From Methylococcaceae bacterium (GTDB taxonomy: Bacteria; Pseudomonadota; Gammaproteobacteria; Methylococcales; Methylomonadaceae), in NCBI GenBank assembly GCA_013141375.1, contig JABFRC010000017.1:1-37197 (forward strand): DNA of 37,197 nt, in the 5' to 3' direction. Shown in pieces: positions 16,110 through 25,016 of this stretch. The translations under genes and the position numbers were made by a program. The stretch's first letter is position 1, and each line of letters opens with the position of its first letter. The notes beneath the pieces are model-generated. The model was given only the letters and a program-made list of their open reading frames with translations, ran no database searches and was not told where the DNA came from.

Positions 16110-18058
16110 CACGCCACCTGTTGCTTTCTGTCTTTGCGATAGCGTTTATCGGCAACCGCCAACAATCCACCCATGGCCATAAACAAACCGCCCACCCAAA
16201 TCCAGCGCACGAATGGTTTAAAGTAAACCCTTAAGGCCCAGTCTCCAGAATTATCTAATGGTTCGCCCAAGGCGACGAACAAGTCGCGTGTGACCGTTGC
16301 ATCAATACCGGCTTCAGTCATCGGCATGCCTGAGGCACGGTATATTCGTTTTTGCGGATGCAATTCAGCAATTGATGCACCATTTTTAGTTACAGACACA
16401 TGTCCTTCACTGGCATCATAATTAGCACCGGCAACTTTGTTTACCCCGTGAAACACAAAGTCATAACCAGCCAATTGCATCGACTGACCAGGTGATAAAC
16501 GAATATCTTTTTCCAAGGTGTAAATAGACGTTAAGGTAATGCCGACAATGAAGACAGCAATGCCGAAATGCGCTACTGACATAGCCCAAATACTCAATGG
16601 CACTTCAGCTAAGGCCGCCAGTTTGTCGGTTTTATCTTTTATGCGAGCCAGAATCGTGGTCCATGAAGTCAGCCCCGTCCAAACTGCAAGCGTCAAACCA
16701 ATCAGCGCACCCCAGGAAAAGAATTCTTGTAATAAAGACAACACCAGACCAGCGGTAATACTCACAAGCAATGGGAGCCAGAGTAATGATGCAAATCGGG
16801 TTACATTATCCTGACGCCAGCGCGCCAACATGCCAACGCTAACAAAACATGCCAGCGGTGCTGTTAAAGGAATGAATACACTATTGAAATACGGAGGGCC
16901 TACGGAAATTTTGCCTAATCCCAGTGCATCAATCACTAGCGGATACAGGGTACCCAATAAGATGGTCGCAGCCGTTGAAACCAATAAAACGTTATTGACC
17001 AGAATTAACGATTCGCGAGAGACGATTTCGAAATGCCCATCGGTGTGAATCTTCGGACCGCGCCAAGCAAACAGCGTTAATGATCCGCCGACAACTACAC
17101 CCAGGAATACCAATATAAAAATACCGCGAGTTGGATCGCTGGCAAAAGCATGCACAGAGGTCAATACGCCGGAACGCACCAAGAATGTACCTAATAAACT
17201 TAATGAGAACGCAAAGACTGAAAGCAAAATGGTCCAGTTTTTGAACATGCCGCGCTTTTCGGTAACCGCCAATGAATGTATCAATGCGGTGCCCACCAAC
17301 CAAGGCATAAATGAGGCATTTTCAACTGGATCCCAGAACCACCAGCCACCCCAGCCTAATTCGTAATAGGCCCACCAGCTGCCCAACACGATGCCGGTCG
17401 TTAAGAACGTCCAGGCCATTGCTGTCCAGGGACGCGTCCAACGCACCCAGGCAGCATCGAGTTTGCCATTCAACAATGCGGCAATAGAAAAGGCAAAGGC
17501 CACAGAAAATCCAACATAGCCCATGTAGAGCATGGGCGGATGTATCGCCATACCCGGATCTTGCAACAACGGATTTAAATCCTTACCTTCAGCGGGTATT
17601 GGAAACACCCGTAAAAAAGGGTTCGAAGTAAAAACAATGAACAACATGAAACCGACAGCAACAGCGCCCATCACTGCCAAGACTCGGGCACTTAATTCAA
17701 TGGGTAAAGCTTTGCTGAATATTGCTACCGCTGTTGTCCAAATTGACAAAATCAACACCCACAACAACAACGAGCCTTCATGCGAGCCCCACACTGCGGC
17801 GATTCGATAAATGAATGGCAGATGGGTGTTGGAATTTAGAGCGACATATTCGATAGAAAAATCATGCGTAATAAACGCATAAGTCAGACACAAATAAGAC
17901 AGCAACACAAATGCCAACTGACCAATCGCAACCGGTTTGGCGACGGCGATCCATTTGGCAATGCCCTTATGTACGCCAATTTGCGGCACGATGGCCAAAA
18001 CCAGCGACATGCATAACGCGATGATTAAAGAAAAAAGTCCTATTTCCGGCAAAATCAT
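16109..18058 (-). CDS. ccmF: CcmF, cytochrome c haem lyase subunit
   Basis: 649 residues, the normal size, with about 15 membrane helices. It contains the haem-handling WWD domain (GWGGWWFWDPVENASFMPWL), LWGSHEGS-like AAVWGSHEGSLLLW, and histidines around LIHSLAVTEKRG and at VRSGVLTSVHAFASDP. A large periplasmic loop near the C-terminus precedes the final helix (WIWVGGLFMAMGGLLAVAD). It ligates haem delivered by CcmE to CxxCH cysteines. It overlaps ccmE by 4 bp (ATGA) and ccmG by one base. In this locus it would serve the many multihaem cytochromes encoded just upstream. Confidence 0.97.
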   Translation of the reverse strand: MILPEIGLFSLIIALCMSLVLAIVPQIGVHKGIAKWIAVAKPVAIGQLAFVLLSYLCLTYAFITHDFSIEYVALNSNTHLPFIYRIAAVWGSHEGSLLLWVLILSIWTTAVAIFSKALPIELSARVLAVMGAVAVGFMLFIVFTSNPFLRVFPIPAEGKDLNPLLQDPGMAIHPPMLYMGYVGFSVAFAFSIAALLNGKLDAAWVRWTRPWTAMAWTFLTTGIVLGSWWAYYELGWGGWWFWDPVENASFMPWLVGTALIHSLAVTEKRGMFKNWTILLSVFAFSLSLLGTFLVRSGVLTSVHAFASDPTRGIFILVFLGVVVGGSLTLFAWRGPKIHTDGHFEIVSRESLILVNNVLLVSTAATILLGTLYPLVIDALGLGKISVGPPYFNSVFIPLTAPLACFVSVGMLARWRQDNVTRFASLLWLPLLVSITAGLVLSLLQEFFSWGALIGLTLAVWTGLTSWTTILARIKDKTDKLAALAEVPLSIWAMSVAHFGIAVFIVGITLTSIYTLEKDIRLSPGQSMQLAGYDFVFHGVNKVAGANYDASEGHVSVTKNGASIAELHPQKRIYRASGMPMTEAGIDATVTRDLFVALGEPLDNSGDWALRVYFKPFVRWIWVGGLFMAMGGLLAVADKRYRKDRKQQVA

Positions 18059-18519
18059 TTAGCACTCTCCTTATTTTGTGCCGTTTTCATACTGCCGGCC
18101 ACTTCTGGCGGCATATAGTTTTCGTCATGCTTGGCAAGAACTTCCTGAGCCACAAACACACCGTTTTCGGTCAATTTGCCATTGGCAATGATGCCCTGCC
18201 CCTCGCGGAACAAGTCCGGCAAAATGCCTGTGTATTCCACCGGCACCTCTTTAGCCATGTCTGTCAGGATAAATTTAACGGTAAGTCCTTCACCAGGGCG
18301 TTGAACCGTACCTTTTACTACCATGCCGCCTAATCTGAACAAATGGTCTTTTGGCGCTTTGCCTTCAACCACATCGGATGTGGAAAAGAAAAACATCAAA
18401 TTCTCATTGAATGAGCGCAAGCCGAACCAGGCCGCGACTGAAACACCGGCAACCATCAGCAAGATTAATGACAAGCGCGCCCTGCGTATTGGTTTCATTT
18501 TAAATGCACTACTCATCAT
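18055..18519 (-). CDS. ccmE: CcmE, periplasmic haem chaperone
   Basis: 154 residues. A GGGAG ribosome-binding site lies before the ATG pair at 18519/18516, so the longer start is kept. An N-terminal anchor (ARLSLILLMVAGVSVAAWFGL) is followed by an OB-fold beta-barrel (LFRLGGMVVKGTV, VKFILTD, VPVEYTGILPDLFREGQG). The haem-binding tail KHDENYMPPEV has the covalent His and the axial Tyr. It takes haem from CcmABCD and hands it to CcmF. It overlaps ccmD by 4 bp and ccmF by 4 bp. Confidence 0.96.
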   Translation of the reverse strand: MMSSAFKMKPIRRARLSLILLMVAGVSVAAWFGLRSFNENLMFFFSTSDVVEGKAPKDHLFRLGGMVVKGTVQRPGEGLTVKFILTDMAKEVPVEYTGILPDLFREGQGIIANGKLTENGVFVAQEVLAKHDENYMPPEVAGSMKTAQNKESAK

Positions 18520-18674
18520 CGTTTCTCCCGTTGACGCTTAAGCTTTAATTCACGCAGTTGCTGTTTATGCAAAATTAAAGGCTTGAATATACCGAACAGC
18601 ATTATTAAAAATGCTATTCCGTAAGATGACCAAACATAAAGGGCGTAACCGCCCATGTGTAAAAATTCGCTCAT
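18516..18674 (-). CDS. ccmD: CcmD, small haem-export membrane protein
   Basis: 52 residues, translated by hand from ATG 18674. It begins MSEFLHMGGYALYVWSSYG, continues with one membrane helix (IAFLIMLFGIF), and ends in a strongly basic tail (LRELKLKRQREKR). This is the standard CcmD pattern: an aromatic GGYALYVW N-terminus, one helix and a basic C-terminus. It overlaps ccmC upstream by 4 bp (ATGA) and ccmE downstream by 4 bp. CcmD helps release holo-CcmE from the CcmABCD complex. It is easily missed because of its size. Confidence 0.93.
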   Translation of the reverse strand: MSEFLHMGGYALYVWSSYGIAFLIMLFGIFKPLILHKQQLRELKLKRQREKR

Positions 18675-19408
18675 ACTTTCTCCAATACCTCATCTAACCA
18701 ACGACTGCCTTGTTCACGCTGAACCAACTCATTTCTACAACGTAGCAACAGCGCAATTGCGTAATAAATCTTGAATGCGACCGCCATGACCAATAGTGGA
18801 ATCAACATATCGATATGAATGGAAGGTTTAGCAAATTTGGTGACCGTAGGCCCCTGGTGCAGGCTGCTCCACCATTCAACTGAATAATGAATAATGGGGA
18901 TATTGACTACTCCTACCAAGGCCAATATGGCTACGGCTCTGGATGCGGTACGGTTATCTTCAATCGCGTTATACAAGCCGATTACACCTAAATATAAGAA
19001 GAACAAAATCAATTCGGAAGTAAGACGTGCATCCCAAACCCACCACGTTCCCCACATGGGCTTACCCCAAAGCGAACCGGTAACTAACGCTAACAATGTG
19101 AAGCTGGCACCGATCGGCGCACTGCTAATCGAAACGATTTCCGCCAATTTGATACGCCAAATCAAACCAATACCGCCACTGACCGCCATGACCATGTAAA
19201 TAAACATGGACATCCACGCGGCAGGCACATGGACATAAATAATACGGAAGCTATCGCCTTGTTGATAATCAGCCGGAGCGGTTACCAAGCCGCCATAGAG
19301 TCCATAAGCCAACAGCACCAAAAATAATGCCGTTAACCAAGGTAGCATTCGTCCACTGATAGAATAAAAATACGGCGGGGAAGAAAACTTATGTAGAAAT
19401 TTCATCAT
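18671..19408 (-). CDS. ccmC: CcmC, haem handling/export membrane protein
   Basis: 245 residues from ATG 19408. The open frame extends upstream into ccmB, but this ATG follows the ccmB stop by 5 bp and gives the normal N-terminus. Six membrane helices are seen. The WWD signature is WGKPMWGTWWVWDARLTSE, and the flanking haem-ligand histidines are in YVHVPAAWMS and IIHYSVEWWSSLHQGP. CcmC loads haem onto CcmE. The stop overlaps the ccmD start. Confidence 0.96.
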   Translation of the reverse strand: MMKFLHKFSSPPYFYSISGRMLPWLTALFLVLLAYGLYGGLVTAPADYQQGDSFRIIYVHVPAAWMSMFIYMVMAVSGGIGLIWRIKLAEIVSISSAPIGASFTLLALVTGSLWGKPMWGTWWVWDARLTSELILFFLYLGVIGLYNAIEDNRTASRAVAILALVGVVNIPIIHYSVEWWSSLHQGPTVTKFAKPSIHIDMLIPLLVMAVAFKIYYAIALLLRCRNELVQREQGSRWLDEVLEKV

Positions 19409-19413
19409 AATAA

Positions 19414-20097
19414 TTAACCTAAACTCATTTTTAATGCAGCCGCTGTCGGCCAAGGGGTTAATGTGATGGCCAAAAATAAAATGGCGCTCATCATGTACAG
19501 CTGACCTGAAATTGGTAATCCGGATGCCGCCGAATCAACAGCAGCACTGGCAAAAATCAATACAGGGACATACAACGGTAACACCAGAATTGCCAGCAAT
19601 ACGCCGCCTTTTCTTAATCCTACCGTTAACGCAACGGCAATTGCGCCGATCAAACTTAATACAGGGGTGCCTAACAACAAGGTCAATAACAGCACCCAAA
19701 TTACATCGACATCAATATCAAACATCAGAGCCAATAAGGGTGTAATTAACAACAAGGGCATACCGGATAACAGCCAGTGCGCAACCACCTTGGCCAGCAC
19801 TAATACAGAAAGCGGATGCGGTGTCATCACCATCAACTCTAAGCTGCCGTCTTCAAAATCCGAGCGAAATATGGCATCCATCGATAACAACGAAGCCAGC
19901 AAGGCGGCAACCCAAATCACGCCGGGGGCGATACGTCTTAACAATTCAACATCTGCTCCCACAGCCAATGGAAACATAGATACGACCATGACAAAAAAAG
20001 CCAGTGGGTTAACCAGTTCGGAACGATGCCGGTAAGCCAATAACAAATCGCGGCGAACGACAGATAAAAAAGCGCTAAACAAAGAATGTGAGGTCAT
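19414..20097 (-). CDS. ccmB: CcmB, ABC transporter permease of haem maturation
   Basis: 227 residues, about six membrane helices. Family features: an N-terminal FLSVVRRDLLLAYRHRSELVNPLAFFVMVVSMFPLA, the segment SLLSMDAIFRSDFEDGSLE, and LMVMTPHPLSVLVLAK. The C-terminus ends ALKMSLG. It works with the ATPase CcmA to release holo-CcmE. It is coupled to ccmA by an ATGA overlap. Confidence 0.95.
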   Translation of the reverse strand: MTSHSLFSAFLSVVRRDLLLAYRHRSELVNPLAFFVMVVSMFPLAVGADVELLRRIAPGVIWVAALLASLLSMDAIFRSDFEDGSLELMVMTPHPLSVLVLAKVVAHWLLSGMPLLLITPLLALMFDIDVDVIWVLLLTLLLGTPVLSLIGAIAVALTVGLRKGGVLLAILVLPLYVPVLIFASAAVDSAASGLPISGQLYMMSAILFLAITLTPWPTAAALKMSLG

Positions 20098-20717
20098 GAC
20101 TGTAATTCGATTTTCTTTACTATTTTACTGGGTAGTCCGGTGTCGTGATGTGATGTCATTATCACAATCCCACCTTCAGCGACATGATCCTCAATATAAT
20201 TTTCAAACATTTTGATACTGGCTTTATCCAGAGAAGTAAAGGGCTCATCAAGTATCCACAGGTGTTTTCGGGTACATAACAACCTAGCAAGTGCCAGCCT
20301 CCTTCGCTGACCAGCCGATAAAAACCTGATCGACGTTGTTTGATAGCCGTCGAGCCCCACTTTGCGCAAACTATCATCAATACCCAAGGCTGCAATAGCC
20401 AGCGCCTGGGCAAATTTAAGATTCTCTTCCACACTCAGATCGTCTTTCATGCCATTCATGTGCCCCACATAGGCCACATCTTGGTAAAAAGCCGCTTCCA
20501 GTTCGCTAACGGCGGATCCACACCAAAATAACTCTCCGTCATCCGGATTTCTAAGTCCGGTCAGAATCCGCAGTAATGAGGTTTTGCCGCTGCCGTTTGG
20601 ACCTTCGATCAGTAAAACCTGGCCGCCATTGACCTCAAAGTCGAGACCACTGAACAATACCCGATCATCCCTGATGCAAGCTAGCTGACGGGCTTCAAAA
20701 AACAAAGGTGTGTTCAT
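20094..20717 (-). CDS. ccmA: CcmA, ATPase of the haem maturation ABC complex
   Basis: 207 residues, the usual short form. Walker A is GPNGSGKTSLL, the ABC signature is FLSAGQRRRLALARLL, and Walker B is LWILDEPFTSLD. The switch His is in MTSHHD. It energises release of haem-loaded CcmE from CcmCD. It is the first gene of the ccm operon. A plausible sigma70-type promoter lies at 20769-20797 upstream. Confidence 0.96.
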   Translation of the reverse strand: MNTPLFFEARQLACIRDDRVLFSGLDFEVNGGQVLLIEGPNGSGKTSLLRILTGLRNPDDGELFWCGSAVSELEAAFYQDVAYVGHMNGMKDDLSVEENLKFAQALAIAALGIDDSLRKVGLDGYQTTSIRFLSAGQRRRLALARLLCTRKHLWILDEPFTSLDKASIKMFENYIEDHVAEGGIVIMTSHHDTGLPSKIVKKIELQS

Positions 20718-20768
20718 AGTAATACAGAAAAAATCAGAGAATTAAGGAACGTGGGCTCGGGAATGGTA

Positions 20769-20797
20769 TTTATATTGCGTGTAAAATTTCATTCTAA
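20769..20797 (-). promoter_or_regulatory. Candidate sigma70 promoter of the ccm operon
   Basis: On the minus strand, TTAGAA (20797-20792) and TATAAA (20774-20769) are separated by 17 bp. This lies about 50 bp upstream of ccmA and downstream of the terminator hairpin at 20809-20849. The -10 matches the consensus well and the -35 moderately. Confidence 0.4.
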
Positions 20798-20808
20798 CAT
20801 ATTTAAAC

Positions 20809-20849
20809 AAAGGGTCCGTTATGACGAATTAAGGTAAAACGGGCCCTTT
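20809..20849 (-). terminator. Terminator hairpin ending the cytochrome operon
   Basis: In minus-strand sense, AAAGGGCCCGTT pairs with AACGGACCCTTT (12 positions, one wobble) around a 17-nt loop. It is followed by TGTTTAAAT. It lies 31 bp after the stop of the PpiC-like gene and before the ccm promoter, so it marks the boundary between the two co-directional operons. Confidence 0.65.
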
Positions 20850-20880
20850 GAGAATGCTTATAAACCGCCTTCTATTACGA

Positions 20881-21774
20881 TTATTTTTCAACCGCTTGTA
20901 ACGCCTTATTACCACCACCTTTAGAGATTTTGGCCTTACTCTTCAAGGTTTTTATATAGTCCTGAAATTTCTCCAGACGCAAATTGGCAGACAATTTACC
21001 CTTAATCTCTTCAAAAGCTGGCGCATCCTGAATTCGGGAATCTTCCAGTAAAATCACATGCCAGCCATATTGGGTCTGTATTGGTTGCGAAGCCACATCG
21101 CCCTTGTTCATATTGGCTAGTGCATGATCGAAAGCCGGGCCCAGGGTTCTTGGATCAACCCAACCCAAGTCACCACCTTTACCTTTGCTGCCCTCATCCT
21201 GAGACAATTTAGTTACCAGTGCGCCAAATTTTTCTCCCTTAGCCAGTCTGGTCAGCGTGGCTTTTGCTGAGGCCTCATCATCAAGCAAGATGTGCCTTAG
21301 CTTGAATTGCTTTGACACTAAATTGGGCTTTTTCTGTTCGTAGCTTTTACGTAATTCATCGTCAGTAATAGTCAACGATCTCATGTAATGATCGGCAGCG
21401 ACTTGTGAATACGCAGCTCTCAATACATTGTTCAGTTGCTCTTGGGTCAACGCATCTTTGCTGGTGTCTTTCGTCAAGAAATCCTGCCAGATTAATTCGC
21501 GAGCAACCACTTCATCCAGCAATTGCTCTTCAGTCGGCTGATTCGGCGCCTGTTGATGAGGGGGGATCGCGGATTTTGCAATGGCATGCCCATTTACCGT
21601 TGCCAGCACCTGTTCCGGCTTGAGATTGATTGACGCAGGAATCTGACGATTTGCGAGCGTAGATGATTCTGGCTCACTGGTTGTTGCACAGCCTCCTGCT
21701 AATAAGGCAGCAAATAAACTAAGTGGCATCAACATCTGATTTTGTTTGTTTTTCAAGGCTTTCATATTTTCCAT
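20881..21774 (-). CDS. PpiC-type peptidyl-prolyl isomerase lipoprotein
   Basis: 297 residues. The N-terminus has a lipoprotein signal (LMPLSLFAALLAGGC). An in-frame ATG at 21765 is an alternative start, and neither start has a strong ribosome-binding site. A helical SurA/EpsD-like N-domain (about 60-150: LLDEVVARELIWQDFL) is followed by one parvulin domain (about 155-255: KQFKLRHILLDD, GGDLGWVDPRTLGP, QTQYGWHVILLED). It should catalyse Xaa-Pro isomerisation at the periplasmic face of a membrane. It is 45 bp downstream of the thioredoxin gene, the last gene before the terminator. It is therefore probably a folding helper for the cytochromes or barrel protein of this operon (inference). Confidence 0.87.
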   Translation of the reverse strand: MENMKALKNKQNQMLMPLSLFAALLAGGCATTSEPESSTLANRQIPASINLKPEQVLATVNGHAIAKSAIPPHQQAPNQPTEEQLLDEVVARELIWQDFLTKDTSKDALTQEQLNNVLRAAYSQVAADHYMRSLTITDDELRKSYEQKKPNLVSKQFKLRHILLDDEASAKATLTRLAKGEKFGALVTKLSQDEGSKGKGGDLGWVDPRTLGPAFDHALANMNKGDVASQPIQTQYGWHVILLEDSRIQDAPAFEEIKGKLSANLRLEKFQDYIKTLKSKAKISKGGGNKALQAVEK

Positions 21775-21819
21775 GGCGGTTGGTTAAGGTTATATTTGTA
21801 CTTCATTAATTTGACAGCA

Positions 21820-22362
21820 TTATTGACTGACATGTTGTATTTGCTTTTTCATATCATTCCAAACAGGTCGAGTTAGCGCACCGATGTGCCGGGCACGAAT
21901 GATGCCTTGTGCATCGACTAAATAGGTTTGCGGCAAGCTAAAAACATCCAGCGGCAAACCGGTCGCTGCTGCACCATCAAACATTACCCAGGTAAAAGGA
22001 TCTCCATTTTGCTGAAGCCAGGTACGGGCAACAGCGGCATCGTCTTGATAATTAACACCGTATATTTTCACGCCCACTTCTTCAGCGATGCGCTTTAACT
22101 CGGCATGCTCTTCCCGGCATGGACCACACCAAGACGCCCACACATTGATAATTGCCGGGCCATTAATCGATGACGACTCTAAAACAATATCAGGGCTGAA
22201 TAATGAAGGTAGCCTGAACGCCGGGACTGGTTTATTGATCAGCCGGGAAGCAGATTTATTCGGGTCGTTAGTTAGCCCGTAAAAATACAGCAATCCCAAA
22301 ACAGTAAATAAGACTAAAGGCAAAGCCAATAGTAGCTTGGGAGCCGGTTTGTCTACGCTCAC
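21820..22362 (-). CDS. CcmG/TlpA-like membrane-anchored thioredoxin
   Basis: 180 residues, starting at GTG 22362, which overlaps the stop of the 14-haem cytochrome by 4 bp (GTGA). An N-terminal anchor (LLLALPLVLFTVLGLLYFYGL) is followed by a thioredoxin domain with active site WASWCGPCREEH and cis-Pro segment FSLPQTYLVD. It closely follows the CcmG pattern (NKPVPAFRLPSLF). It is thus a second CcmG-like reductase, besides ccmG at 15579-16109, dedicated by position to the cytochrome operon. Expected role: keeping CxxCH cysteines reduced in the periplasm. Confidence 0.9.
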   Translation of the reverse strand: MSVDKPAPKLLLALPLVLFTVLGLLYFYGLTNDPNKSASRLINKPVPAFRLPSLFSPDIVLESSSINGPAIINVWASWCGPCREEHAELKRIAEEVGVKIYGVNYQDDAAVARTWLQQNGDPFTWVMFDGAAATGLPLDVFSLPQTYLVDAQGIIRARHIGALTRPVWNDMKKQIQHVSQ

Positions 22363-25010
22363 TTTAAATAATCCACGCCAATACTTCTCACCAATTTGGG
22401 ATCATGGTAATACTTGAATTTGGTTTGCGCTTCTAATCCATGGCAATCAACACAAAATGTGCCTTTGATGCCTTTCGTGCGCAGAAAACTGTTTAATGCC
22501 GTACCTTCCACGTTTTCCTTATTCCCCACTGCAGTCACTGACTTGGGTTGCTGTTTTGATTGGGCCAGTTTGTCGGCATTCCAAAAATGGGGATCATGAC
22601 AGGTAATACAAGCGATTTCGCCAAACTCTTCGGCTTTCTCCTTTTTATCCAGCAAGGGCATTATTTTTTTATCGGAGCGAAGCACGACATCTTTATGTGG
22701 GTGTGTAAAGGCCTTGACCACTTTCTTTTCGGCAATACCGTTTTTTTGATGACAATTAATACATAACTGATCTTCTTTAAGCTCGCTATGCTGTAGCTCT
22801 TTGTCTTTCGCGTCCGCAGCAACGGCTAAAGCGGAATACATGTGCGGTACTTTGTTTTCCCCTCTGTGCAAAGTGTGACAAGTGCTGCACACGCCGGCAC
22901 TGGGCTTTTCTTTAAAACGATTGAGTTTGTCTTTCGCCGTGATGCGCAAATCATGGTCGCTACCGACTATCGCCTGTTTACCGGCATGGCAATGTGAACA
23001 CAATTGACCATCTTGATGTTCTTCGACAAGTGCAGGTGTGTTCGCTTTGCCGCTATGGACGGCATGGCAAGTCAAACAACCGATTTCCCGCGTCTTTTTA
23101 CCATCGATTTCCACTTCATCATCCATTTTCATATTGACCGGATGCACGCCTTTTTTAAAGGCATCGTCTTTGTCCTTTGCATCCTGGCGATCATGGCAGG
23201 TATGGCAAAGTGCTTCTGCATCCTTAATGCCTTTTTCCAGCAAGGCCGTGCCAAGTTTGCCATCATGCACGCTATGGCAAGACTGACAACTGACAAAGCT
23301 TACGTCCTTATCATCCTTCTTCATCGGTTTATCAGGCTTGATATTGACCGGATGCACGCCTTTACGCCGCGCATCTTCCTTATTTTTAGAGGCCTGCCGT
23401 TCATGACAGGCCATACAAAGTTCGCCTTTATCATTTTCCAGGGCTGTCAGTTCACGATTATCATGACCGCCATGCACTTGATGGCAGGACTGACAAACCA
23501 AAGTTTGCTCATGCCCAAGCACGCCACCTTTGTCGGCGAGATCTTTCGGCAAGCCATCATGCAAGTTTTTATCTCGCGCAAAACCCAAAGCATCCGGCTT
23601 GGGAGGCACGGCTAATTTAATTGCCAGCGGGTGATTGAGGCCGCGATTTTTAGGATCCAACTCGCGCGCCTGTTTAATTTTTGACTCATGACAACGCTCA
23701 CACATATCCCCGCCTTTATTGGGCGTCCTTAACCAAGCATTTTTATGGCCTTCGTATAAGGTTTCATTACCCTCACCCTTCGTATGTGGTGTGTGGCAAC
23801 TGGTACAGGGCAGCTCTTTTTTATCAGTGCGTGGAAAAATATCCGGCAATTTATCTTTACGCGCATCTTTGCCAAAACTGGCTCGGTATTGCTGATGACG
23901 CTTTTCCTTTAGCTCATCCTTATCATAAACACTGGCGTGCTGGCCGTTTTTACCGATGCGTAAACGCGAATCCAGCACTGCACCGTTATGACAGCTGTAA
24001 CACATCAAAAAAGAGGCTTCGGGTAATACTTTGTGGTCATCCGGCGCATTACCCTCTTTAGCCCAGGATAAATGACACAGTTGGCAATTTTTTTGCGACG
24101 GCTCAGCGCTGGTTTCATGACCGGTAACGGCAGGTACATTATCAAGGCCATTAATACTTAAAGCCATGACCCGGTTGGCAAATGTCTCGGCAATAAACAG
24201 TTTATCTTTGTGCCATGCCAATCCGGTCGGGGATTTGAATTTTACCGGCTGACCATCAATGCCGGTCAATTCACCCAAGGCTTCACCGGCACGAAACATT
24301 TTAATGGTGCCGAAATAGCTGTCACTGACAAAAACCAGGTCATGCTGACTATCGATGGCAATACCGTTGGGCCTAAACAAATCTGCCGGGCCGGAACCAA
24401 AATGACCAATCTGGTAAACAAATCGCCCCAGTTTATCGAACACTTGAAGCCTGGCATTAAGGATGTCAACGACATGTAAATAGCCATCGCGATCAAATGC
24501 CATTTGGTAGGGATATTGAAACTCACCATCAACCTCGCCGCGCTTACCGAAACAATCCAATGCCGCCTGTTTGGCAAGGTCAAAGCGACAGATTCGATGA
24601 TTGGCGCGATCCGCCCAGTAAATCACTTCCTGATACACGGCTATCGCCACCGGTTCCGGCGGCGATTTGCTTTCGGCCGTGTTGGTCACGTCAATGACTT
24701 GCTCTATTTTACCGACATTATTCAGTCGTATCAGTCTGCGACCCAGCGGATCGGCTGCAAACCATTGGTCTTTATAATTAAACAAATCCAGAGCCGTGCC
24801 AGGCACACCAAAATCCGACGAAGCGGACTGTCCTTCCGGATCGGTAAGTCGCAAGCCTTTTGCATCCAGCACACCCAGCTTCCCGACAGCATTAACGGTA
24901 ACCGCAACGGGTTGTTCAAGATTGCTCAGCACCGGCCGTTGGACAGCGACATTCAACGCAAATGCTTGGTAAGTCCATACCAGAAAAAAAATAACGATGA
25001 AACGAAACAT
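22359..25010 (-). CDS. NHL beta-propeller fused to a 14-haem cytochrome c
   Basis: 883 residues from ATG 25010. A TTG six bases upstream is also open, and the upstream gene ends at 25017. A signal peptide (FIVIFFLVWTYQAFA) is followed by NHL-type propeller repeats (about 30-290), e.g. FQYPYQMAFDRDGYLHVVD and FRPNGIAIDSQHDLVFVSD. Fourteen CxxCH motifs lie between C309 and H857. They fall in seven pairs of the doubled-CxxCH type, each C..CHxxH....L-C..CH. The middle pairs share the linker KKGVHPVN, which points to internal duplication. The product is expected in the periplasm or at the cell surface as an electron wire with a docking propeller. No lipobox was seen. It is the largest haem carrier of the operon. 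Confidence 0.93.
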   Translation of the reverse strand: MFRFIVIFFLVWTYQAFALNVAVQRPVLSNLEQPVAVTVNAVGKLGVLDAKGLRLTDPEGQSASSDFGVPGTALDLFNYKDQWFAADPLGRRLIRLNNVGKIEQVIDVTNTAESKSPPEPVAIAVYQEVIYWADRANHRICRFDLAKQAALDCFGKRGEVDGEFQYPYQMAFDRDGYLHVVDILNARLQVFDKLGRFVYQIGHFGSGPADLFRPNGIAIDSQHDLVFVSDSYFGTIKMFRAGEALGELTGIDGQPVKFKSPTGLAWHKDKLFIAETFANRVMALSINGLDNVPAVTGHETSAEPSQKNCQLCHLSWAKEGNAPDDHKVLPEASFLMCYSCHNGAVLDSRLRIGKNGQHASVYDKDELKEKRHQQYRASFGKDARKDKLPDIFPRTDKKELPCTSCHTPHTKGEGNETLYEGHKNAWLRTPNKGGDMCERCHESKIKQARELDPKNRGLNHPLAIKLAVPPKPDALGFARDKNLHDGLPKDLADKGGVLGHEQTLVCQSCHQVHGGHDNRELTALENDKGELCMACHERQASKNKEDARRKGVHPVNIKPDKPMKKDDKDVSFVSCQSCHSVHDGKLGTALLEKGIKDAEALCHTCHDRQDAKDKDDAFKKGVHPVNMKMDDEVEIDGKKTREIGCLTCHAVHSGKANTPALVEEHQDGQLCSHCHAGKQAIVGSDHDLRITAKDKLNRFKEKPSAGVCSTCHTLHRGENKVPHMYSALAVAADAKDKELQHSELKEDQLCINCHQKNGIAEKKVVKAFTHPHKDVVLRSDKKIMPLLDKKEKAEEFGEIACITCHDPHFWNADKLAQSKQQPKSVTAVGNKENVEGTALNSFLRTKGIKGTFCVDCHGLEAQTKFKYYHDPKLVRSIGVDYLK

Positions 25011-25016
25011 AAGCAA

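Noticed and set aside
23004-23615. 203-codon plus-strand open frame opposite the 14-haem cytochrome gene
   Set aside because: It is the antisense shadow of the repeated CxxCH coding sequence. Its protein is a low-complexity Met/Phe/His pattern, and the minus-strand frame has clear haem motifs.
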